From Cycas panzhihuaensis (Eukaryota > Cycadophyta), in assembly GCA_023213395.1 (NCBI GenBank), contig CM041465.1, forward strand, positions 12,586,001 through 12,650,000: DNA of 64,000 bases, in the 5' to 3' direction. Within the stretch, counting starts at the first letter, position 1, and each line of letters opens with the position of its first letter. The position numbers were made by a program, and so were the translations under genes. The notes under the pieces are model-generated. The model was not told the origin of the DNA, searched no databases, and worked only from the letters and a program-made list of their open reading frames with translations. Positions 33,601 through 45,404 of the stretch are shown here, piece by piece.

Positions 33601-34200
33601 CTCTTATGTAGTTGGGATCTATTTTAAGTATCTGTCAAAGCCCAAAATATCCTATTAGAAGGCTACCTCTAGAATCCTCAAGTATCTTCATGTCACACAT
33701 TGGCTTGGACATCACTACAACCAAATTGAGTCTCATATCCTAAAATGATACATAGATGTTAATTGGGTAGGTTGCCAAGACATACACCATTCAACATTAG
33801 GATACTATTTTGATATGGACTTAGTTGTAACCTCCTAGAGCTATAAGAAATATCTTAATATTGCTCTCTCCTTCACCAAAGCTAAATATAAAGTGGTTTT
33901 CCATGCCACCATAGAGTTGATTTGGCTTAAAAGTATTCTTATTGAGCATAAACTTTAATAGAATTTAGCTACTATTCCCTATTGTGACAATCAAAGTATA
34001 TTAAAGATGACAAAGAATCTAGTTTTCCATGCTTAAACCAAGCACATAGAGGTCCACTATCACTTCATATGTGAGCATGCTTAAAATAAGTAAGTTGACC
34101 TTATATACTAACTAATTAAGGATAAAGTTTCAAATATTTTCACCAAATCACTTAGAAAACCAATGTTTGAAAGGTTTTAACATGATCTTGACATCAAATC
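33601..34200 (+). pseudogene. RNase H of E
   Basis: ALSFTKAKYKVVFHATIELI and WLKSILIEHKL, CDNQSILKMTKNLVFHA, TKHIEVHYHFICEHA and VSNIFTKSLRKPMFERF are the standard copia RH landmarks. Stops at several C-to-T sites. Its end is 25 bases from the 3' LTR. Confidence 0.87.
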
Positions 34201-34225
34201 CAATGAAGCTATCATTGATAAAGGG

Positions 34226-34604
34226 TATTAAAACATCTATTGACTCCCTATTGTATTGTATTTTACATGTATAATATACCTTTTATATCATATGGTGAGC
34301 CCCTCTTTGTAAATTAAAATGTAATTTGTAGTTTATTTAGGTTTGCCCACTTACCACTAAGTCATCCAATTATATCACTTATATTCAAGCATTGTATGCT
34401 TATAAATTAAGCACGATCCCTTCATTTATGTATTGTACTTTTGATATACGTGAAAGCTTTGCTAAAATTAGCCACATGGTGTAACCAATTTACCCATAGC
34501 ATATTCTTGCAATTAATTTACTCCATTATTTTGTATTAATCTTAGTTTTTACTTCTAATTTATTTAAATGTATATGTTATATGATCCTATTGATAAATTT
34601 GACA
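34226..34604 (+). repeat. 3' LTR of E
   Basis: TATTAAAACATC...TTTGACA, 379 bp, same length as 13315-13693; its first dinucleotide is mutated from TG to TA. A short purine tract (aaaggg) precedes it. The target duplication tcatg follows at 34605-34609. Confidence 0.93.
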
Positions 34605-34972
34605 TCATGATCATATGTGCCACTTGTTCATGCAAGTATCCATGATATTGATCTCTTTAAGTACACTTGATAACCTCATCAATGGTATGTAGTCATATAA
34701 CTAGTACATTAAGATCAAACTATATGAAAAACTATTACATCCCTATCTCTTAATGTGAGTCGACTATAGACTCATATTATCTAGGATGAAATGATTCCAA
34801 TTCATTCTAGTGCCTACTTCATACTATTTGGTGGTACCAATCCATTAAGTTGGAACCTCCATGAAGTTTTATGATCTAGTAATATAGAATATTATAATAT
34901 ATACCAACACTTTCCTCAGTGTTAGAGTACCATCTATTATCCTCATCACCTCTAATGAAACTCCATGGGTAT
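34605..34972 (+). other. 3' module of gypsy family, copy D, second part
   Basis: Continuation of 12290-13314 after the E insertion. It leads straight into LTR A at 34973; in C the corresponding module end (42945-43000, minus) also leads into an LTR start TGTTTCC. No open frame of note and no clear polypurine tract at the boundary. Confidence 0.55.
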
Positions 34973-37844
34973 TGTTTCTTGCTAATTGGGAATGGATTGA
35001 GTACCATCATACAGGTAAGCTCAGGTATATGGATTCTATCCCTTACATCCTATTACCTTTTTATAATTATTATAGTATGTAGTGGTTGTATAATTGCATG
35101 GTCAATCAGATTGTTTACTTGATCCATTTACCTATGTGTGACTCTTGCCTATGATAACTAGCACTCTAGTCTAATGGAAATATCAAGCTCCCATGGTAAA
35201 TCCCCTCTTAGCAATAGGTTTCTCATGTGCTTCTATAGCCTAGCTTGATGATTCTTAGCTTGTTTTTATACTCTTTTGGTAGCATCTCTTCCTTTTTTAA
35301 TGCTTTGTTTATCCCTTTGGTCTACTAAAGGTGGCTTATTGGGGCTTTTTCCAGGAGAAGATACCCTTTGTTGCTCACTTTGTGTGAGATTTGATAGTGC
35401 TTTTTAGTGATGATTGTTGTTTGGGCCCTATTTGTACCCTAGCATACATGATTACGATTATTAAGTTCTGACTCATTTTGACATATTTCTTGTATGTTTC
35501 TGGTGATTTTCTATCTATAGAATGATCTAGGAATGGCCTACAGGTCTTTAAGAGTGTGTCTTAGGCCATTTAGCATTACATCCCATCATGTTTTACCACT
35601 ATACATCTATATTTATTAAGACTTATTATTTTTTTCTGACATATTACCGCACTGTGACAGTTTTTGCTTAACTTGATTCAATTGTTTCACCCCATGAATA
35701 TATTCATGGTACTGTGAATATATTTGTAGTGTGACTATTAGTAACTTAAACACAGATAGAAATGGTTATAATTGTATTAATTGTAGCCCTAACAAATGAT
35801 CTGGCCTTAGGATCAGTCCAGATAAAGGCCTAATGGTCTTGAGACCCCATTATATTGATAAAAACTCATATTCAAATTCATTAGGGAGGATATTTTCTCT
35901 CTTTTCATCTCTCTCAAGAAACTCACTTACTCTTCTTACACTCGAACACAGTCCATATAAAAAATAGACTTTGGGTAGGAAAAGGAGGAGGAAATTAGCT
36001 CTACAGAGACAAGTGAACACCTTCAAGCTACCAAGGCAGCTAAGGAGGCTCTCATTTCCTTCTTCAAACACAAATTTTTCTCCCAAAAGACTTGTTTCCA
36101 TAATAAAACTTAGAATTTATGTTAACATCTTCTTTCACTCATAGGTAAGCCATTCTTGTTTTGATTTTTATTACCATGAACTTGTATATTACTTAATTTT
36201 TCCCATTACTTTTTGTATGTTATAGTGATTTCATGATTTAGAAATCATTTATATGCTTGTTTGATAATTATTCTTGTATAAACCTTGGAGGCAACACCTC
36301 CATTCCTCACAACCCCTTATTTTACTTTTAACCATTTGGGAGAAACCAATCCATAGAGGAGATTACCATTTGAAGGCAACCCCCCTTTCTTCTTACCCCT
36401 TTTCCCTTTTGCATTGCATGGTGGAATTTTATGATAAAAGGAAAGAGGAAGAATTTGATTTTATTTTATTATTGTAAACTAAAATCTAAACATCTTAATA
36501 ATACTTTGTTTGAAAGGAATAAACATACGCATGCATATATATACTCTCTTGCTTGTAGAAAGTTTACTACTTTTGTTTTGTAAGTGGAGGATTGTCCCTC
36601 GCGATCAAGGAGACATCTCACCAAGAGGTAACATTACCTTTTATTTTAGCACCTTTGATGTTTATTTGTTTTCTCTTTTATTTCTTGCATTAGTACGCTT
36701 AGATTAGGGGAAGGTAAGGAAGCCCCTACCCTCTTCGGCAACACTTGCAACAAGGAAAGGCAACTTGCTTAGCAACCATGGACCAGCAAGGAGAATTATG
36801 TCAAGGGCAACATCAAGAATACTTGGTTGAGTGCACTCTCTCTTTCCCTCTTCCAATCTCCTTCATTTTCCCCTTTCTCTTTGTTGCATCACTTACATAA
36901 AAAGTAAAAGTATAAGATAATTCCATAAAACATAATTTTGTGCACTCATAAAAGAAGAGAAAAGCATATAGAACATATGCATACATTTATCATTTCCATT
37001 TTCCATTTGTAAAAAGGAGTATAATAGGGAAATATTGCTATTACATTTGCATTCACATTGAAAAGGAAAGAATTAAAACTATTATCTTTTGGAGGAAATA
37101 TTTTCTTCTTACATACAAAGAAAAACATTAAAGGAGAGAACTCACAACATTCCCCCTCACCTTTCTTTGCATTTGTTAGATAGAGTCCCCCCCATCTAAA
37201 AGAGAAAGAGAGTGAGGCAAGGGAGTGTGCATACTTTTACTTTCATCTTTATCAAATCATATCATTGTTTATTTGCATAAAAAACACACATTTATCCTCA
37301 CACAAGAAATAATATATATTAACAACAAGTGAAACCTTCTTTACATAACTCAAATAAACAAACTATTTAAACCTTTTTGTTAGTTTAGAAAGCAATAAAA
37401 ACATAACCAAGAGAAGTTGGTTGCAATCATATCCTCTTCTTCTTCTCTCTGCACCTAGAACCCTAACCTCTAAGGGTAATCCCTTGGGCCTCAAACAATC
37501 CATTTGAAATTGTTATTCCCTACCTTGTTACTATCTTCACTCCTTTTCTAAAAGGAACCTCTTTTCCTCCTATTTCCTTTTCTAAAAATAAATTGTGTAC
37601 CTCTTCTCTCCCTCCAAGGATAGGAGAGCCTCTATTAGGCTACTCATTAATCTGAGGATGTTGTTCTCCTAGCCTCCACCCTTAGAAGCATACCTAGAAA
37701 AAGAGAAAGGGTAATGCATAGTTACAAGTCCTAGAACCTCCATTCCAATGTGAAAATACCCTTTAAGGGTAGCTTGGTATTACTCTAGTGCTCATAAACC
37801 TTAGCCTAATAGATTTTTCCCCTAGGTAGAGTATCTACTCCCTA
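34973..37844 (+). repeat. large LTR A (gypsy family of C/D)
   Basis: About 2.87 kb. The start TGTTTCTTGC aligns with solo LTR B (51891) and LTR C (58092, minus). Shared landmarks: caggtaag-caggtat near 35010, (B 51932; C about 58045), ggggaaggtaaggaagcccc near 36703 (B 53830; C about 56085), and the end just before a primer-like TGATCCCCCAGAGG. It has the D module on its left and a gag on its right. LTRs of this length are usual for Tat/Ogre/Athila elements. Confidence 0.8.
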
Positions 37845-37858
37845 ATGATCCCCCAGAG
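37845..37858 (+). other. probable primer-binding site after LTR A
   Basis: tgatcccccagagg aligns with TGGTGACCCCCTAGAGG after LTR C. A TGG start fits pairing with a tRNA 3' CCA end; the tRNA is not identified, and the copy here is mutated. Confidence 0.55.
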
Positions 37859-38129
37859 GCACACTTCCACCAGTGACCATACTGGGGACCTACTAGTAAG
37901 GGAAACTGAAGCATCCCCTCAGTTTTTCTAGCATTAGCCCTTCTTTTCTTTTATTTCCCTTTGGTGTGTTAGCTAATCTCAACATTCCCCCCTACATTGA
38001 TTTTCTCTTCTTCCCTGACCTTATGGTGAGGCATAAATGCGATGCTTTTGCCATCATTTGTATAGCCTTTTCCCCATAGTGAAAGAGCCTACTTATTTCC
38101 CCATCCCTTTGTTTGATTTAGAATTAACA

Positions 38130-40560
38130 ATGGAGGAATATTCTTCAAACTAGGCCTATCATGCTCATGTTTCTAGATCCCAGCCTTAGACCTCACATCC
38201 CTCTCTCGAGCCTACCCAATAAGGCAAGGATCTTGCTTATTATCTAGATGACTAAACACATCCAGATTTCCATTCTTATCTGATATAAGATGTAGGAGCT
38301 TCTTATCCCTTAGACTACTCTCACCACAGTGAGAGGATCCATGAGGATCAACCTTTAAGTCCTACCCAGCATGAGGACCCCTCTACCTTATATGAGTAGG
38401 TAGGAACTCCCCCTACAAATGCAGTGAAGGCATTATGGTAATGTTTTGAAGCCGCAAGTACCCATCCACCTCTAAAGTAGTTGGAGGGCCTCCTTCATAG
38501 TGTTGTTCCTCTTCCATATCCACCCCTTCAACCTCATCCCAACCTCTTCCTTCATCAGTGACAAGATTCATTCCTATTTCTCCCTCACTCGTGAGTATTT
38601 CCTTAACTTAAGGGACCTCTTAGGGCATGCTTATCTCCCAGATAAGGTTGAGCATGCCTCCCTTAAGCTAAGCAACCATGCCACAACCTACCATGATACC
38701 TACTTCCTTTTCTCAACTAAGAGAACCTTTTCAATCATATCCTTCCAGCCACAGAGGATCCATCCCCATGTACCCTCATCCATGACCCATGGACTTGTCT
38801 CTTTACATCCCCTCTAGGTACACAGCCCAGCCTTGGGGGGCACAGGGGACCCAATCCCCTTCCTACCTATCAAGTAGATCTATCTCATCCCTATGGAGTT
38901 GCACCCCCTGTAGACAGTTCCTGTGGGTAGAATCATATTCCCTACTCCATACCTGCTTCTACATGTATGGCATCATGCACAGTCCCTTCACAAGAGGGAT
39001 CTGTTCTACCCCATCCTCCTTATTTTTATGTGCCACCTATGTAGGGGGCATACTCTTAAGGTGGAATGAGACCTTCTCACCTGTCTCCTCCTCTTGACTT
39101 GGCCTACCCATAAGTAGGGACGACCTTCTCCAACCACACATGTGGGAGCCCTTATCATCCTTATACTCATTCTATAAAGGAGATGGATATTTGTATCTAA
39201 CTCCTCCTACCCCTAGGTTGATCCTTTAGAATAACATGGGGCTCATCCCTTTGTCAACTATAGATTGACTCCTCTTTAATTTGAGGCTCTGAGGACTAAT
39301 CTACTGCCTCACCCTCCTAAAATATTAAAGTTCAATGGAACTTTATCTCAAGACCCAACTGGAGATGTCAAAGGCTTTGCCATGGCATACATTGATTATT
39401 GGGCTTGTGACCACATTTTAATAAAATTATTCCCTAGATCCCTATAAGGAGATGCCCTTAAATAGTTTTATCATCTCCTTGCTCACTTTATTCATTCATT
39501 GTAGTAGTTGGTGGATGACTTCTTTGGTTACTTCAATATGGCTTGCCTATTTGAGAGTGGGGTCAAAGCCCTACTCTCCCTTAATCAAGGTCATGATGAA
39601 CTTAATTGTGACTTTATTAGGTGATTTCATGACCTCCTTCACTCCTCTAAGGCTATGTTGCCTAAGGAGTTGAAGTGAGACATTTCCATGAATTCCCTTC
39701 ACCCTAAAGTCTATGTCAAAGTCCTCAGAATGGGGGTAATGGTATGTGATTCTTCCATAGCAAAATTCTTAGTGCTTAAGGCTATTGATATTCAAGATAA
39801 TCTCAAGAAGCCCCTTAGGTAGCCACAATTATGTGAGGTAGCCCCTCCATCACATGATAAAAAACCCCAACAACCTCTAAGGCCTCCTACCACTTCAACT
39901 GATAGGACCTTAGACCTAATGACCTCAGTCATACATTTATTCAAATATACAATGAAGGAGCTAAAGCTATATCCATCCTAACCTTCTTCTGATGCTCATA
40001 GACTCATCCATTACGTATCTCAAACCATGCCACCTAAAAGTCGAAATGCTCAAGCTTCTTAGGAAAGGAAGGCACGACCTCCCCCTGAGAAGAAATGTTA
40101 TTCTGTTTATGGAGAATACGTTCATGATGATTCATAATGCTAGATGTAGCAATCTAAGCTTACCCTATAATGCAATTCCTCCCCCAAATAGGCTTCTAAG
40201 CCTAATTCAGATTAGCCTTATCCATAGTGATCCCTTCCTCGATCATGGGCAACATGATCAATCTTCCCAAAATAAAAGGATGAGGAATAAGGGATGATCC
40301 CCCAACCCACCTCCTAATCAAATAAAGGGATAAAAAGTAAGAGAATCATCCTCAACCCTAAGCCTTTATTCTCAGCCATCCTCATCCTCTCAACCCTAAA
40401 ACAAGGGAAAGAGAGTCATCTAAATACTTGAGACTACTCCCTTATATCCAGTTATAAGGTCTTAAGTGTCCATGGAGGCTATCAAAGCCTCCACCTCTCA
40501 ATAAAACCCTTTCACAAATAATTTGCCTATAGATCCTTGTGATTCCTGCATCTTTGCTCT
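38130..40560 (+). pseudogene. gypsy gag following LTR A
   Basis: The start ATGGAGG at 38130 matches the gag start of C (54714, minus). Collinear pieces: EAASTHPPLK-LEGLL (38440), DLSLYIPSRYTAQPWG (38789), and the capsid core near 39300-39760 with VDDFFGYFNMACLFESGVKA, LLSLNQGHDELNCDFI and FHDLLHSSKAMLPKELK, which match C at 50282-50650. The Pro-rich tail (39830-40500) is decayed. It is broken by frameshifts and stops. No pol follows: sequence changes to minus-strand material at about 40560. Confidence 0.75.
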
Positions 40561-41040
40561 ATAGGATAGATATCGGAAGTGTGATGCATTGGTGAATGTT
40601 GTCAACATAAATGTTATTATCATACATCAAAGTGTAGTGGTGTCATCATCCAAGAGTGTGGCAAGTAACGTGGTGGAATGCATGGACAAGGAGGAGAGAT
40701 GGGTGGCATAGGGGTTACCTATGCATTGCCCTAAAAATCTAATATAATAAAGTGCAAATAAGGGGGATGCCCCCATCACACTTATGCAAGGTAAATTATG
40801 CTAACAGTCATGAGCATAACAACATAACATAATGAAAACTATGTACAAGTAGAGATCAATGTACAGGGGCTTTATACCATGGGTGGTACGAAGGGCAAGG
40901 TGAAGAAATAAACTTAGTAGTCACCATAGCTTAACCTCATCAGTGGCTAACTTTTAGAGGTCTAAATGGGTCATAGAATGAAGGATGAGATGATCTTGAA
41001 ATCTAGGTGATTAGGCAACCTAATAGACTCTCAGGGAGGA
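40561..41040. other. unassigned stretch after gag A
   Basis: No supported frame. It may be the region downstream of the minus-strand RNase H, in the position that D has at 11840-12290, but the similarity is too weak to claim. Confidence 0.4.
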
Positions 41041-41465
41041 TCGTCAACAAGAGGGAGATGATGCTTGAGGATGCGACGAACAAGACCATATGCCTTGACA
41101 TTTAAGTCTTAAGGAATATGCTAAATATCTAGAGAGGGGAAATGTGAATGGAGAGACCTAGAGGTCAAGGTGAGGGCTCTCAAATATGGGCAACATACCT
41201 GGTAGACCTAGGTAAGCTATGACACGACGATCTGAGAGTCATAAAGGAGGACGATAAGACCATGGTAGAAACGAAGTGCATCGATAAGGGCCTTAATTAT
41301 AGCTATGTATTCAACTTTGTTATTTATGGCCTCAGGGAGAAAGACTCCAAAATGTATGTAGTCATATCCAGAGGGGTCATGGAAGACCCATACAGCAACA
41401 GAAGGTCTTGGATTACCATGACTTCCTCCATTGGTAAAGATAATAGTACCATGGTGAAAGATCAA
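41041..41465 (-). pseudogene. second additional (archaeal-type) RNase H
   Basis: Reads IIFTNGGSHGNPRPSVAVWV (first catalytic Asp changed to Asn), FLPEAINNKVEYIAIIKALI (catalytic Glu present in VEY), LLYDSQIVVS (catalytic Asp present), then after two stops VYQVCCPYLRAL and HIP-stop-DLNVKAYGL, the H-P-R-x-N-x-K-A-D end with Asp changed to Tyr. It is collinear with D at 11407-11815, so both belong to one lineage. It lies left of the degraded 3' LTR of C, on the same strand. Confidence 0.8.
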
Positions 41466-42050
41466 GGTTTCAATTGAATGACAAGAGAAATAGTGACAAT
41501 AAGGTCAAAGGATAGAGAGAAGGGAGAAAATGTAGAGACAGGGCTACAACCACTTAGAAAGCTATGAATATGGGTCATAAAGCATAGGAGAGTCCACAGA
41601 AGAGACTACCCGGGGGTGAGGAAACTAACCCGACAAAGAGGAGGGAGATGCTTGGGACTCCAAATGTTGCTAAAATGACCAAGGTGAGGTCCAGAAAAGG
41701 GGAGGTGCTTCCTTTAGGAACCTTAAAGGCTTGAATGGGTATAAAAAATGGATCTAAAATGGCAAAATGAGTTAAAGGAGTATAAACATGGGTATGTTTT
41801 AGAGTAGCATAAAAAGCGATACAAAAGGGATCTATGAGAGACTAAAGGGGTCATCATGAATGCACCAAAAAAATCTTGAAATGGAGGGCACAAAGATGAA
41901 ATAGGGGATAGACCATAAAGACAAATGTGATGAGGCCAAGGAAATGGTCTCGAGGGCTTTCAGGGTAAAGGAAAAGGAGAAAGTACCCCTCAGGGCCCCT
42001 GCATATATAAAGGAAGGAGGGTGAAAATAAGATTCATTTTCACGGATCCC
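41466..42050. other. unassigned, upstream of the minus-strand RNase H
   Basis: No clear frame. The sequence before the RNase H start resembles that before the D copy (TTTCACCATGG against ttttaccatgg). Contains tgcatatataaagg on the plus strand near 42003, which is probably a chance TATA-like match. Confidence 0.4.
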
Positions 42051-42944
42051 ACAATTGATCTAGAGCCCTTCCTTCTATGCAGTAGAGCCCTACTAGACTT
42101 TAGGAGCACACAGTAGGAGATTCAACTATTGGATTGAGGCGAGGAGATAGCCCACATGATCAAGATAATAAGATGGCAGTGGTGAGACCAGATCTAGTGA
42201 GTGGATCATCCCTTACCCCCTTCATTTTGTCATTTATATTTAATGACTTTTTAAAGTTTTTACAGCTTGGTTTATACCTATTAAGGAAAATTTGGGACCC
42301 TGTGGAGCTCAAACGAGACCCATAGAGGGGGAGGACTAGGGTATTAGGTAGTCTTGGTCCTAGTAGGCTAGGCATTAGCCTACTCTAGAAAGTTTTTGGG
42401 GTTTTTTGGGGCATCCCTCCCCCCCCTTCCCCCTTTTATGGGGGAAATAATGGCCTCACGACAAAGATCCCAATGTTGTAGAGTTTGTTACGGGGCCATT
42501 AAAGGGCCACAAAAATCTTAGCAGGGCTCATATCAAACTCTCCAGTACCACAGAGTTTAACATAGGGTAGAGAGTAATTCATGGAAAAAAGAAGAAATGA
42601 GGCCCAAAAGGATGGATTAACTCACCCAAATGGAGCAAGGGGCATCCTAAGTGTGGTAGGACATGTTATAAGAGGTGTTTGGACTAATATTTGGGTTGTT
42701 TTGTATGCAATTATCATAGTGGATAACTATAAGAATATTGGATTAGCTATGTTGAGCTTTATAGAGATGATGTCATGGAGGGACAAAGGGGTATTGAGAT
42801 ACTGTAGGCTCCTAAAGGTTATCAGGATGCCCTAATATACATCAGATCAGTGCCTCATAGTGGATATAGTCTACCATTAGGATTAGTAGTGATACGTCTT
42901 CTATCTCCCCTAGGTAAGAGATGTCACTATCATATCAGGAAACA
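42050..42944 (-). repeat. partial 3' LTR of C
   Basis: Starts TGTTTCCTGATA at 42944 right after the module, as LTR A does. About 400 bases in, TTAAACTCTGTGGTACTGGAG matches the LTR C block AAACTCTGTGGTACC (near 57525). The rest aligns poorly, and the left end near 42050 is a guess; a full LTR would be about 3 kb. Confidence 0.45.
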
Positions 42945-45380
42945 CCAAGAGGATTCTGGAGGTGCAAATAGGAGGAGCACTAGCATCATTGGGTACATTA
43001 CCTAGCATGGATGCCATACACATAGAGGAAGCCACATATTTCATAGGCCATGTGAGGTGGGATTGACGACGGGTGTCCGTTTAGGCTATAGTGATGTCAT
43101 AGGTTCCTCAGGTGAGGAAGGTTACTACACTAGCCATTTTATTCTAGATCTCTTAGAAATAGAACTATAAGAATATTCCAGGTGGATGGATGGCCATGGT
43201 TAGAAGGTGCGAGGCCAGGGAGAGGTTGGACTAGGTTGCCTTGATAACAACAGATATGATGGCATAGTTGGATGCTATTTAAGTGGTAGGGAGAGGAATA
43301 TTCTCGTATTGCACTCTACTACAATGCTAGTTATTCAATCACTTTGGAGTAGTGGCACCATCCGGGGGACCACACCCCATCTTGGAATGGGTGCCCATGG
43401 TCCACAAGTGGCAGACTCAATTTAGAGGGACTAAGGATCAGGTATACATTTAAAGATTAGTGGAGATAACATCGTTAGACCTCCTTATCCTGGCTAACTA
43501 TATGGTGGACCCATATAGAGGGTGCATTGGGATAGTGACAACACATCATGGGAGCTAGGAGATGACCCCGACAAGGGTGGAGATGATGATGGGGGTGATG
43601 GAGTAGGCCCATTAGGAGCTAGAGGAGGAGAGGCAGGTCTGTCAGGAGCTACAGGAGGAGGCAACCCATCACGCATGCCAACAGGCAGGGTGAGAGTAGC
43701 AAGTAGGGCTCTTGTGGCAGTAGTGGCCATGGAAGTGGTAGTAGAGGTGGTGAATGCCATAATGGATAGAGGAGAGGAGGTAGGAGATGTCCCCACAGTC
43801 CAGGAGGTAGGAGAGGTGGTACCAAAGGCAGAGGAGGGAGGATGAGCAGTTGAGGGAGCTCCTACGGAGGAGGTGAGATACTACCCTTACTCAACATCTT
43901 TTGACCACTAGTTGCTTAGATAGTCCCTTTTGATTTGATTTTAATGCTTTGATATATGCATATTAGACTAACATATGGTATATGTGGTTTGGCAGGAGTA
44001 GTAGAGATTAGGAAGCTAGTGGAGGCAGTAGTTTGGGAGTTATTTCCTCATATCTACGTAGAGGGACAAGCTCACATCTTAGCTAGAGAGGAGCCTTGAT
44101 CGGTAGGGGCACATATAGTGGCATTTTCCCCATTGATTAAGGCCAGAGATATGTGGGTGGTAGAGTCCTAGGGACATTAGACGAGAGCAAGACAACTGTA
44201 GGAAGAGTTGGGTGGACTTTACACAGAGAGGGACTAGGCAGTTGTAGAGAGGGATACCCTACAAGGCTAGGTCCAAGCGCTAGCAGCTTAGGGAGGAGTA
44301 GTAGCAAGCGAGGATGCAGGGAGCTAGATCTAGATCACCATGCTAGAGGAGGGACTATAGAGAGTAGAGGAGGAGAGGGATCATGTCCAAGTGATATATG
44401 ATTAGCTAGTGGAGTAGGTTGCAATGAGGTCATCGAGGAGCAAGTCTCATACTCATATGATGACTCTGACTGAGAGGAGGCCTCAGGACGAGGGGAGTGA
44501 GGTAGGGAGCTTATAGTAGTGAAAGAGGATCTTAGAAGGCATGTGGTCTCCTGGAAAGGGGTCTCGCATGTGAGGAGATGATATCCCCTGAGGGCAGGGC
44601 ATCGAGGAGCTAGATGTATTATTAGTTTTAAGTAGGAAAGCATTGGACCTCCAAGGAGTCACACCATATGTAGAAACATGATTGCACTCCTCCTTGCAAG
44701 AATTCCAACTTCTTGAAGATGATGTACCATATGACATTGTATGATATGATTCATTATATATATAGATAGGGGCAAATTGGTACCCCATTAAACCCATGAT
44801 GATGGTATAGTGATGGTTTTGTGGTATTATTGTATTGTTTATTTATTTATTTTCTTATGCATATGCATAGAGAGATAGATGCATGGAGATATGGGTGCAC
44901 AACTACATGAGGGACTATGCACTACAATGGTTTTAGTTGATTGTTATGTATGGCTTTTGTTGTTGGATTATGTGGGTGGTACTTACATTTCCTTTCATGT
45001 AGCACCACACTCATAGCGGGTACACACAACCACCATGTGTATAGGTGATAGGCACGTATGAGGCTAGGAGAGGGAGAGCCATAAATATATATCAAGGGAG
45101 TATAACAGATATACAAAGGAAATAATGACAAAGAGGGAGTATAGGTACTCAAGCAAGAGGCCCTAGTTGGAGTGCGATTCTGAGCTTAGGAGCCAGGGAA
45201 GTTTATACACTGAAATAAGAGGAGAAGTATCCCTTGGAAGTGAAACAGAAAGATGTAGTACAAGTGAATAAAATCATGGTAGGGAGAGGCCACCCTAAGC
45301 TTCCATTCCACCTATGGTTAGGGGGAATAGGGACATGCTTATAGTGGTAGTTTAGGCTAATTTTAGAGTGAGAAAGGGAG
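42945..45380 (-). other. 3' module of gypsy family, copy C
   Basis: Longest copy, GC-richer than its surroundings, lying between integrase and the 3' LTR. Minus-strand frames: 44922-45152 (76 codons), 44483-44797 (104 codons, MGYQFAPIYIYNESYHTMSY), 44335-44643, and 43494-43796 (100 codons, Ser/Thr/Pro-rich, ending in a PPVAPDRPASPPLAP-type tract). Segments at 44790, 43800 and 43300 align with 58800, 59830 and 60120 on the plus strand. No family recognised. No signal peptide or clear transmembrane pattern of an envelope protein was seen. It may be an accessory frame or long untranslated region. Confidence 0.55.
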
Positions 45381-45404
45381 AAGGGATGTGCCTACCCTAC
45401 TCAG

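Larger units (their letters stand above)
13310..34609 (+). mobile_element. Ty1/copia element E with nested insertions
   Basis: The two LTRs are both 379 bp (13315-13693 and 34226-34604), flanked by the perfect 5-bp duplication tcatg (13310-13314 and 34605-34609). Own sequence is 13315-15055, 22200-22253 and 29914-34604, about 6.5 kb; the rest is F and G. It carries gag, PR, pre-integrase, RT and RH on the plus strand, with internal deletions that remove the integrase core and part of RT. It was inserted into the 3' module of gypsy element D. Confidence 0.93.

Noticed and set aside
41999-42060. Plus-strand TATA-like box tatataaagg that might start a plus-strand LTR or gene
   Set aside because: No LTR partner, primer site or coding frame on that strand; treated as chance in unassigned sequence.
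42581-43425. Possible plant mobile domain or transposase in the GC-rich part
   Set aside because: Read in all plus frames; only scattered weak resemblance, and the better alignment is to the 58.3-60.4 kb module on the opposite sense.
43522-43845. 107-codon plus-strand frame rich in Gly/Glu/Val, looking like a gene
   Set aside because: It is the reverse complement of the CT-rich part of the gypsy 3' module. The sense strand of C is minus, and the composition alone explains the open frame.
44335-44797. Gypsy 3' module frames considered as an envelope gene
   Set aside because: No signal peptide, cleavage site or clear transmembrane segment; left as unclassified.
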